From Nitrospirales bacterium (GTDB lineage Bacteria > Nitrospirota > Nitrospiria > Nitrospirales > UBA8639), in assembly GCA_021604105.1 (NCBI GenBank), contig BQIW01000037.1:1-42224 (forward strand): a stretch of DNA of 42,224 nucleotides, read 5' to 3'. Both the position numbers and the translations under genes were made by a program. This document shows positions 16,501-22,860 of the stretch, one piece after another (the stretch's first letter is position 1; each line of letters opens with the position of its first letter). The notes under the pieces are model-generated. The model worked only from the letters and a program-made list of their open reading frames with translations, made no database searches and was not told the origin of the DNA.

Positions 16501-16677
16501 AGTGCTCAGGCTCAGTTCCTGGTTCCCATGGCCGTTGCATTAGCTGCAGGACTGTTTGGAGGATTGATCGCCACCTTATTGCTCGTTCCGGCCACGACGC
16601 TGATATTAGAAGGTTCCAGGCCCCAAACACACCCCACGACTCTGTCAAGTCATGGGGACACACCCGAATATTCTTAA
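13513..16677 (+). CDS. RND-family efflux pump, inner-membrane subunit
   Basis: A 1054-residue transporter of the AcrB/HAE-like RND superfamily. The N-terminal helix (WFIKNPVAANVLMGLIIISGLVG) is followed by a porter domain with YPGGSPEEIEQRICIPIEEAI, helices 2-6 (about residues 336-520) containing LGILVDDTIIVSESI near residue 400, where the paired Asp carry the proton relay, a second porter domain, and helices 8-12 with MIGASGVVINDSLVLL. With the next two genes it forms a complete tripartite pump. The VDDT signature favours organic or drug-like substrates over the heavy-metal CusA clade, but substrates cannot be deduced. No ribosome site is evident before the ATG. Confidence 0.93.
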   Translation: MKALTWFIKNPVAANVLMGLIIISGLVGLFAVEKEVFPRFSQQRIDINAFYPGGSPEEIEQRICIPIEEAIHNLPGITRLNTTAGQTDRKEAVCAIHVQAAENQDLQTLIGAIQARIQNIPHLPKGMDRIEVKEGRASDDDGVIWVALYGQTDLISLVRIGEEIKAALSRIPGVEEAENYGYIPYELAIEIPSERLRRSKLTLSEIADAVRQSSLNLPGGLLKTQTGDIVLQTQGQAIDKATFGSRVLLSSSHGNTVRLQDIATIRDGLAEQNFSWHHNGLPAQGWAIYAKQDEVAVARRVKAYVTEMAPRLPEGLKLIYWYDDSQAFDERVRTLLENGLLGFLLIFLLLTLFLNRQLAIWVAAGLATALLSALAGMWVLGVSLNMLSLFGFVLALGILVDDTIIVSESINRHQNAAAQAFTGTEPPRLRKKIRRSATIDGVKEVAGPVTLAVVTTGIAFLPGLFLHGWADALLGPICMVMVLALGFSLVEALCILPAHLTAAAPISTRWMATLRHRVTRGLEAVIHHGYLPFLDRSCRQPYLIIAFCASAIMITAALVSGGHVRLAIQADVPKDTITLYLDAPAGAPFSTVQKLSTQIEEAYKQLRHSLETRQPPDEPSPVSGIESMIFDHWSGFWVELAPGARQRFSVETIAREWREYIGDIGKAKLDFLYRQGDNYYDLEWAVSATDSEIMPAALAMLTEHLSSLPGVFDVMHSHIKGKPQLSLELRPEAERLGVRLEDVATQVRQAYLGEEVQRFQRQREQVKVVVRLPLNERRDFNDFRQLPILLPTGDQAPLEVLAKWRWLPQTESITRQNRQQLVWVRARLNPELADANAIYATMQTGFFENLKQRFPGLSINVGQTRQDQMAAFETLGRNALFAVGIIYALLAVSFRSFRYPVLILLAIPMAWVGGVLAHFLLGLPLSMESLVGMIGASGVVINDSLVLLNYVQRRKRKETALSPQGLIFRACEVRFLPIVLTFLTTLVGLVPMLFETSAQAQFLVPMAVALAAGLFGGLIATLLLVPATTLILEGSRPQTHPTTLSSHGDTPEYS

Positions 16678-16959
16678 ATGAACGCTCAAGACCCAACCTT
16701 GTGGGGATTTTGGGAACTTAAACGTCTACTATGGTAGGAAGACATACGAGAAGAAGTCGAAATTTTTACGTGGTCATTTGTATCTGCCATTAGGGAAACT
16801 GACTCAACCCATCGAATATAAAGGATCCAACAGGCTCCTTGCTCAGAATAGTAAATCTCAGAAGGCCGTAGGTTTTCCCGAAGAGTGTTTTTGCGAATTC
16901 TCATTCCGGTCTGGAACCCCACAACAACATATTCCAATCTCTTGTGAGGGTAATAGCAC

Positions 16960-18390
16960 ATGAGATGGCCAAAGATATGGATTCGCCACTACCGCCTCAT
17001 GACTGAAACATGCCGACCGCTCATCATGACGATCGGCGTCTGCCTCATCCTGCTGTCAGGATGCCTCTCGACCCCGGAACGTGATGGGGAACTCATCATG
17101 AGACATGTGCCCGACCAATGGTCCACGATCACGGACAGAACGGTCGAACGTGTCACGGATGGATGGGTGGACACGTTTCACCTGCCGATATTGACGGATA
17201 TGGTCCGCGAAGCGTTGAATTTCAACCACGATCTCAAAGCCGCAGCGGCTCGGGTAGAGGTCGCCCGAGCTAATGTACGCATTATGGGGGCTCCTCGCCT
17301 TCCTCAAGTGAATTTGATCCCGGACTTCCGCCATGGGCGTTTCGGAACATTCGATAGCGATATTGCCAACGAGGATTACAGTTTCATGGAAGTGGTCTTT
17401 AACCTTTCCTGGGAGCTGGACATCTGGGGACGAATTCGTGCAGCGCAGGAAGCGGCCTCATTAGACGCCATAGCCGTGGAAACGGATTTGCAGGGTGCCG
17501 CATTATCACTCGCGGCACGAACGGCACAGACCTGGTTTGAATTGCTTGAAGCCGACCTTCAAGAAAAGGTCGCCTCACACTCAGTCACCGATCGCCGTAT
17601 GCTCGTGGAGTTAGTCCGCGGTCGTTTTAACCGCGGACTCACACCCGGATTAGATCTTGGATTGGCGCTGACGGATCTCGCCAATGCTGAAGCTCAACAG
17701 GCCGAGGCACAAAATCAAGTCCAGCTGACCGCCCGCCGGTTGGAAGTTTTGCTTGGCCGTTATCCCGCCGGCGAATTGAATGCCCATTTACCATTACCGA
17801 CATTACCTGCAACGCTCGCGGCGGGTGTTCCCTCTGAATTGCTCAATCGCCGACCAGACATTGCCGCCGCCATGGAACGTCTGCGTGCAGAAGACCAGCG
17901 CTTCATTAGCGCCAACCTCGCGTTGTTGCCGCGCATCACCTTAACGGGGACCGGGGGAATCCGCAGTAATTCTTTGAAGGAACTGACGCAACCTGGTGCC
18001 CTCGCCTGGAATGTAGGAGCCGGTCTGCTCCAACCCATCTTTGCCGGAGACCAAATACAGGGTGAGATTGCACGGAACCGTGCCGCTGTCACCGAAGCTA
18101 TGGAGAATTTTCAACAAACCGCACTGGAGGCATTCCGTGAAGTGGAGCAGGCACTGGCAGCTGAAGAACAACTGTCAACACAGGAACACGCTTTATCGGA
18201 GGCGGTGAAACATGCCCAAGCGAACCAACAGATGGCGGTCTATGCCTACCGCCATGGATTTACGACCATTCTCACGCTGCTCGACAGCTTCCGCGGAACC
18301 TTAATGGCTCAAAGTGCTCATTTGACCGTCAAGCGACGCCTGCTGACCAACCGCATTGACTTATATCTTGCGCTTGGAGGCACCATATGA
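16960..18390 (+). CDS. Outer-membrane efflux lipoprotein (TolC/OprM/NodT family)
   Basis: A 476-residue protein with a lipobox LLSGC (Cys35) and two outer-membrane-efflux repeats of long coiled-coil helices (ALNFNHDLKAAAARVEVARANV; later AVTEAMENFQQTALEAFREVEQALAAEEQL). SWELDIWGRIR and NRRPDIAAAMERLRAEDQRF are characteristic of the NodT/OprM branch. It forms the outer-membrane channel of the RND pump encoded just upstream and is followed by the adaptor with a 4-base overlap. The start at 16960 is preceded by GAGGG; Met14 would give a shorter, more usual signal sequence and is an alternative. The 282-base gap from the pump gene has no other gene. Confidence 0.92.
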   Translation: MRWPKIWIRHYRLMTETCRPLIMTIGVCLILLSGCLSTPERDGELIMRHVPDQWSTITDRTVERVTDGWVDTFHLPILTDMVREALNFNHDLKAAAARVEVARANVRIMGAPRLPQVNLIPDFRHGRFGTFDSDIANEDYSFMEVVFNLSWELDIWGRIRAAQEAASLDAIAVETDLQGAALSLAARTAQTWFELLEADLQEKVASHSVTDRRMLVELVRGRFNRGLTPGLDLGLALTDLANAEAQQAEAQNQVQLTARRLEVLLGRYPAGELNAHLPLPTLPATLAAGVPSELLNRRPDIAAAMERLRAEDQRFISANLALLPRITLTGTGGIRSNSLKELTQPGALAWNVGAGLLQPIFAGDQIQGEIARNRAAVTEAMENFQQTALEAFREVEQALAAEEQLSTQEHALSEAVKHAQANQQMAVYAYRHGFTTILTLLDSFRGTLMAQSAHLTVKRRLLTNRIDLYLALGGTI

Positions 18391-19544
18391 CGCGAATACT
18401 GCTGCCCATCGGCGTGCTATTGATGGGCGTAATCACCGCCTTCCTTGTCCTGACCAATCGCTCCCAACCGGAGACAGAAAGACTCCAGCCGGAACCGCCG
18501 CAGGTTGAGGTCCTTGAGGTCCACCCCCAAAGTGTGCGTGTGACCGTGACCTCGCAAGGAGTCGCGATGCCGCGCACGGAGATTGATCTGGTCACAGAGG
18601 TAGCCGGCAAGGTGATTCATGTTCATCCCGCCTTCGCGGCCGGCGGATCGTTTCAACGCGGAGACATCCTCGTGGCGGTGGATCCCCGAGATTACCAATT
18701 CGCGAGGATTGAAGCGCAAAGCCGACTGGCGGAAGCCCAACGGCTCTTAGCCCAAGAAGAGGCGCAAGTCGAACAAGCACTGGAAGAATGGGAGGTGCTC
18801 GGTAAGGGTGAAGCGACACCGCTGGCTTTACGCACACCGCAACTTCGGGAAATACGTGCAAAAGTCGCTGCCGCCAAAGCTGATAGGGCTAAGGCTCGAT
18901 TGCAACAGACCCGCTGCGTGTTACGGGCACCGTTCGATGGACGAATTCGGGCTAAGCATGTAGACCTTGGCCAATACCTCGTTCCAGGAGAAAAAGTCGC
19001 CCGTCTCTATGCCACGGATAGCCTGGAAGTGCGTCTCCCCGTATCCATGGAACAATTAGCGTTTTTAGACATCCCATGGATCTCGGAAAAGAACGGGTCA
19101 ACACACACCGCGCCTTCCGTGACCTTACATACGACCATCGGCGAGGGCATGGCTCGTTGGGTTGGGTACATCATTCGAACCGAAGGCGCATTAGAACCAA
19201 CCTCCGGTCAGCTTTCCCTTGTCGCACGCGTCCCGCAACCGGATTCCGACCAAAATCATGGACGGCCCCTGCTACCGGGAACATTCCTCCAAGCGGAGAT
19301 CGAAGGCCTGGAATATCACCGTGTCTTTGTCATACCACCAGCCGTCGTGAACACCAGAACAGAGCAGGTTCTCGTCGTTGATGACGACAACCGGCTTAAG
19401 ATACAACAGCTCGACATATTAAAATCCGAAACCGATCGGATGATGGTCCGCGGGGGGTTGCAGGCGGGGGACCGGGTCATCCTGTCCGGTGTGGACGTCC
19501 CGATTGAAGGTATGCAGGTTACAATCTCTCCCTTTCCCCAATAG
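18387..19544 (+). CDS. RND efflux periplasmic adaptor (membrane fusion protein)
   Basis: A 385-residue HlyD-like adaptor. The N-terminal helix (residues 5-24) anchors it to the inner membrane. VTSQGVAMPRTEIDLVTEVAGKVIHV opens the barrel-sandwich (lipoyl) half, followed by a coiled-coil hairpin (AEAQRLLAQEEAQVEQALEEW), the second half LRAPFDGRIRAKHVDLGQYLVPGEKVARL, and a beta-barrel. It bridges the pump and the outer-membrane channel. ATG overlaps the stop of the preceding gene (ATGA), so the two are translationally coupled. The gene order pump, channel, adaptor is less common than adaptor first. Confidence 0.93.
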   Translation: MTRILLPIGVLLMGVITAFLVLTNRSQPETERLQPEPPQVEVLEVHPQSVRVTVTSQGVAMPRTEIDLVTEVAGKVIHVHPAFAAGGSFQRGDILVAVDPRDYQFARIEAQSRLAEAQRLLAQEEAQVEQALEEWEVLGKGEATPLALRTPQLREIRAKVAAAKADRAKARLQQTRCVLRAPFDGRIRAKHVDLGQYLVPGEKVARLYATDSLEVRLPVSMEQLAFLDIPWISEKNGSTHTAPSVTLHTTIGEGMARWVGYIIRTEGALEPTSGQLSLVARVPQPDSDQNHGRPLLPGTFLQAEIEGLEYHRVFVIPPAVVNTRTEQVLVVDDDNRLKIQQLDILKSETDRMMVRGGLQAGDRVILSGVDVPIEGMQVTISPFPQ

Positions 19545-19634
19545 TTTCATTCATCCGGTGAACATCCCGAATACTGAGGACCACTTTCTTTGCACAGTCA
19601 TCTTCCACATACGCATACCAGTGCTTTGGATAAC

Positions 19635-19665
19635 TATTGCATCGACAAGCAGGCGTTGTTGACCA
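19635..19665 (+). promoter_or_regulatory. Weak possible copy of the 32-nt motif
   Basis: TATTGCATCGACAAGC, then GTTGTTGACC, aligns to the family with one deletion and many differences. It is reported only because it lies in a gene-free stretch (19545-19916) on the same strand as the others. Confidence 0.2.
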
Positions 19666-19916
19666 CCATGCCTTCCCGCTCTATGTTTCATCGATCACGA
19701 CCGGTGGCAATCAGGGGAAGTGGGACGAAACTCCATCACATATGAGAGGCCTCGCTGAACAGCAAATGATTTCATGGCACACAAGACCGCATTTTCACTT
19801 TTGAACCAGATTGAGGAAGAAAATTAGCCTGAGACTTTTCTTTGGCTGGTTAGTATTTCTCTTCAATCCAACAGGTACGCTCCATCAGACAGCGACCGAA
19901 CTGGGGGATGCTTTTA

Positions 19917-20151
19917 ATGAAATATGCCAATTCAATTTTTCTGTTGGTGATGTTCCTCAATTTCCCAAGTTTCGTCTTTGCCCACGGCCCGTCCGACAGT
20001 GGGCGACCGGGTTGTAGCGGAGGCAGAGAAAGAAGCGGGTCATCTGGTCGCTCATGAAGTCTATTGGCGACGCCCAAGACAAAACAGCTTGAAATCCGTC
20101 TTCTCGCGTCCTCCCGGATTACTGGGTGCTTCTTCCCTACTCCAAGCCTAA
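19917..20151 (+). pseudogene. Decayed paralog of the small exported protein at 33807
   Basis: The ATG at 19917 opens with a signal peptide MKYANSIFLLVMFLNF ending FVFAHG, close to MKYFNILVILCSLFL...AWAHG of the intact gene at 33807. A few codons later the frame loses similarity, but the +1 frame continues ARPTVGDRVVAEAEKE...VATE-like, matching ARPQVGDRLVAEVSKK near the C-terminus of the intact protein. The middle (about 60 residues) is missing, so the gene has an internal deletion with a frameshift. The frame ends at TAA 20151. A GGGGG ribosome-like site remains upstream. Confidence 0.6.
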
Positions 20152-20172
20152 CCATTTTCCTTCGGCTTCGTA

Positions 20173-20301
20173 ATGTTCCTCCAGTTCTTTTGTTTCTACC
20201 CTCCCCTGTTGGCCGCTTCCCTCATATTGATAGTGCTTATAAAGAAACCGCTCATTCGCCGGATTCCTATACTTCTCCATTGGCTTGGGCTTGCGAAATA
20301 G
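20173..20301 (+). CDS. Possible 42-residue membrane peptide or gene remnant
   Basis: The frame reads as one hydrophobic helix (LLAASLILIVLIKK) flanked by basic residues. It is in frame with, and just after, the decayed gene ending at 20151. There is no ribosome site. It may be a remnant rather than an active gene. Confidence 0.2.
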   Translation: MFLQFFCFYPPLLAASLILIVLIKKPLIRRIPILLHWLGLAK

Positions 20302-20529
20302 ATAAGAAAAAAATCACTCGGTAACAATTCCGGAAAGATTGATCGATTCGAACTATTTCCTTTAAAAAATTACTGTAGTATCGGTGTGCATCCGGTGCGG
20401 TTATGGCGCAAACTCCACATTCGTAAAGTAGCGTACGCTTTCACCCTTCTGGTAAAAATATACACTCTCACATTTAGGAATGATGAACGTTAATCTTCTT
20501 CCGACATTCGAATATCCCAGGAGGCACCC

Positions 20530-21813
20530 ATGATAAGACCTGTACTTTTTGGAGCCACTTCCCTCGTCCTCTCGATGGGGCTGGGAGGTGAACTATACGG
20601 AGTCCTCGGAGCGGAACCATCTGTTTCAATGGTTCAGACCGGAGCTAAACACATCATCGACCATCAAGGCATGCAGACCACCGGCCCAGCCACCCAACTA
20701 GATAAAGACGGGACCCTTCACCTTGCCTGGGGCGGAGAAAAGCAGGAAGATCGAGGAGTCTTTTATCTCAAGGTTCCAGCGCAACAGGAACATTACCCAA
20801 CACCCATCAGAGTCAATCCATCCAGTCCTCCCTCCACTTCCCTCCACGAACCACCGGCCTTGGCATTAGGCCACAAAAACGATGTGTACATCACCTGGAC
20901 AACACCTCACCCCAAGGCCGGCGAAAAATTATTTACTAACCTTCTTCTCCTGAGCCGGTCACTTGATGGGGGGAAAACCTTTCTTCCTCCTGTTCGAGTC
21001 AATGACGACGACGCCGTCACCGGCCATTCGTTTGACCACTTAACCGTCAGTCCAAATGGTTCCGTGCATATCTCCTGGCTTGATGCACGGGAAGGGAAAA
21101 AAGATCCGGCCACCTATACCGTTTTTTCTGAAGATCAGGGCAAAACCCTCTCCCCAAACCTGAAAATTGACGAATCCAGTTGTGTCTGCTGCCGGACCCA
21201 TATGACCACTGCCTCCGATGGCACCGTCTATCTGGCATGGCGCAAGGTCTTGTCCGGGGCGGTCCGGGAAACGGTCGTATCTCGTTCAACCGATAACGGG
21301 AAATCGTTTTCTCCGCCGGTCATCGTGGGCAATGATCAATGGGTCTACGAGGGCTGTCCCCATCGCCCCGCGACCATGGGGGTCGACCGGCATGGACGCC
21401 TCTATGTCACTTGGTATACGGAAGGCCCGGATGATACTCCGGGTGTGTATCTGGCTTATTCTGATGATCGGGGAAAAACCTTCACGCCTCGACGTATGTT
21501 GAACATGTCCAAGGGGACGTTTCCCGACCATCCTCAACTGGCGGTGAATCAAGAAGGCCATCTACTCGTATCCTGGGAAGAGCAATCTCCGGTGCGGCGG
21601 GAAGTCGTGTTCACTTATTCCCTCGACCGGGGACAGACATTCAGTCCCCCGAAAAAGTTAAATGAGAAAAAAGCCAAAAGTCCGGCCGTGGCATTAAATG
21701 ACCAGGGACAAGCCGTCATTGCCTGGTCCGAGCAAGTGGCTTTCCCGGGATGGAGTACGGTAGTCCATCGTCTCTCTTTTCCCACCTCACGGACGGCTCA
21801 ATTACGCCCATAA
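20530..21813 (+). CDS. Exported BNR-repeat (sialidase-fold) protein with CxCC motif
   Basis: A 427-residue exported beta-propeller. After a signal peptide (to about residue 28) five Asp-box repeats of the S-x-D-x-G-x-T-F type are visible: SLDGGKTF (about 144-151), SEDQGKTL, STDNGKSF, SDDRGKTF and SLDRGQTF. The conserved arginine triad and catalytic context of true sialidases are not evident, so a binding or scaffold role is more likely than glycosidase. Unusual are CVCCRTH (Cys218, 220, 221) and GCPHRP (Cys276), which could bind a metal or form disulfides. It is followed two bases later by a TlpA-like thioredoxin, then a His/Cys protein and a TonB receptor, suggesting an operon for an outer-membrane uptake system. 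AGGAGG precedes the ATG. Confidence 0.85.
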   Translation: MIRPVLFGATSLVLSMGLGGELYGVLGAEPSVSMVQTGAKHIIDHQGMQTTGPATQLDKDGTLHLAWGGEKQEDRGVFYLKVPAQQEHYPTPIRVNPSSPPSTSLHEPPALALGHKNDVYITWTTPHPKAGEKLFTNLLLLSRSLDGGKTFLPPVRVNDDDAVTGHSFDHLTVSPNGSVHISWLDAREGKKDPATYTVFSEDQGKTLSPNLKIDESSCVCCRTHMTTASDGTVYLAWRKVLSGAVRETVVSRSTDNGKSFSPPVIVGNDQWVYEGCPHRPATMGVDRHGRLYVTWYTEGPDDTPGVYLAYSDDRGKTFTPRRMLNMSKGTFPDHPQLAVNQEGHLLVSWEEQSPVRREVVFTYSLDRGQTFSPPKKLNEKKAKSPAVALNDQGQAVIAWSEQVAFPGWSTVVHRLSFPTSRTAQLRP

Positions 21814-21815
21814 CC

Positions 21816-22337
21816 ATGACACCGCTTTCTCTGCTCGCTTCAGGAGTCCTGGGAATGGCCCTGGCTTTGGGAAATCCCATTTCTACTCCATTCATGCTTA
21901 CCCGAATCGATACCGCTCAAACCCTTCCTCCATTCCAGCTCCGCACCCTGCAGGGCACATCTATTCATTCGAATGAACTGGAAGGACGAGTCCTCATCCT
22001 GAATTTTTGGGCCACCTGGTGTGGCCCTTGTAAAGAAGAAATGCCCTCGCTAGAACGTCTTCGTCAAAAATTCCCTCCAGACCAATTAGCCATACTGGCG
22101 GTTACCACCGATATTCGTCCACGAGACATCAAAGTATTTTGGCAGCAACTCGAGTTGCATTTCGATGTCCTCCTGGATGAACAGGAAGAACTCTCTCAGG
22201 CGCTCATGGTCAGAAATCTTCCCACAACGGTGATTGTGGATACTCACGGACATCTGAGCAAACGAATCATGGGGCCCAGAGAATGGGATAGCCCTGAATC
22301 CGTCGCGTACATCCACACCCTCCTCAACCCGAAGTAA
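21816..22337 (+). CDS. TlpA/ResA-like membrane-linked thioredoxin
   Basis: The start at 21816, two bases after the preceding stop, gives a 173-residue protein with an N-terminal signal or anchor helix (residues 3-20). PPFQLRTLQGTSIHSNELEGRVLILNFWATWCGPCKEEMPSLERL is the AhpC/TSA-TlpA fold with active site Cys69-Gly-Pro-Cys72; RNLPTTVIVDTHG carries the cis-proline. TlpA-type proteins keep periplasmic cysteines reduced, for example in heme or copper insertion. The neighbours on both sides have clustered Cys (CVCC upstream, CTWACH downstream) and are plausible clients. A longer reading from 21750 would overlap the upstream gene and is rejected. Confidence 0.9.
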   Translation: MTPLSLLASGVLGMALALGNPISTPFMLTRIDTAQTLPPFQLRTLQGTSIHSNELEGRVLILNFWATWCGPCKEEMPSLERLRQKFPPDQLAILAVTTDIRPRDIKVFWQQLELHFDVLLDEQEELSQALMVRNLPTTVIVDTHGHLSKRIMGPREWDSPESVAYIHTLLNPK

Positions 22338-22676
22338 ATGCACCAGCGGCTTCAACCGATAGCCCTCCTGACATCAAGCCTGTTTCTCGCCATGCTCCTG
22401 GCATCCTCGGCGTGCATGGCCGTGCAGGACCTCTCTCTCGATTCTCCGGAATCGCATCACAGCAATACGAAACTTCTCCATGGGGTTCTTTGCACCTGGG
22501 CCTGTCACATCGGAAAACTATCGACAACGTCTCTCATCACCTCTCCATCGTGGTATTCGCCATTCCAGGAATTGGGCGCCATATCTTTTTTCCATTCCCA
22601 GCCTGGCTTGCTCCCTTCCCTTCCGAACAAATCTGCCAGGGCACCTCCACACGTCCTCTTGCTGTTTTCTTTTTAA
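22338..22676 (+). CDS. Small exported His/Cys protein with CTWACH motif (copy 3)
   Basis: A 112-residue protein whose ATG touches the TlpA stop codon, so the two are almost certainly cotranscribed. It has a hydrophobic leader (residues 8-29), SHHSN, then LCTWACH, a weaker second hydrophobic stretch and a SARAPP tail. The order of elements is that of the proteins at 2201-2563 and 3101-3430. It sits between a TlpA thioredoxin and a TonB receptor, which suggests that the Cys pair is redox-controlled and that the protein works with the receptor, perhaps in metal delivery (inference). Confidence 0.72.
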   Translation: MHQRLQPIALLTSSLFLAMLLASSACMAVQDLSLDSPESHHSNTKLLHGVLCTWACHIGKLSTTSLITSPSWYSPFQELGAISFFHSQPGLLPSLPNKSARAPPHVLLLFSF

Positions 22677-22860
22677 ATGTTTCTCAAGGCTCCGTTGTGA
22701 GTTGCGGGGGATTTACGCCTCCTTCCCCATACTCATGAATCCTAACCTGGGCCTCACCTGAACATTCCTTCAGTGAGCCTGATTCTTCGTTGCTGGCCAC
22801 ATGCATAGCCGGTTGGCTCATGCGTGTTCTATTCATCTTTTTTTGTAAGGAGATTATCTC

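Noticed and set aside
20530-21813. BNR-repeat protein as a true sialidase
   Set aside because: Asp boxes are present but the arginine triad and catalytic Asp/Tyr/Glu context are not evident, and the neighbours are redox/uptake genes.
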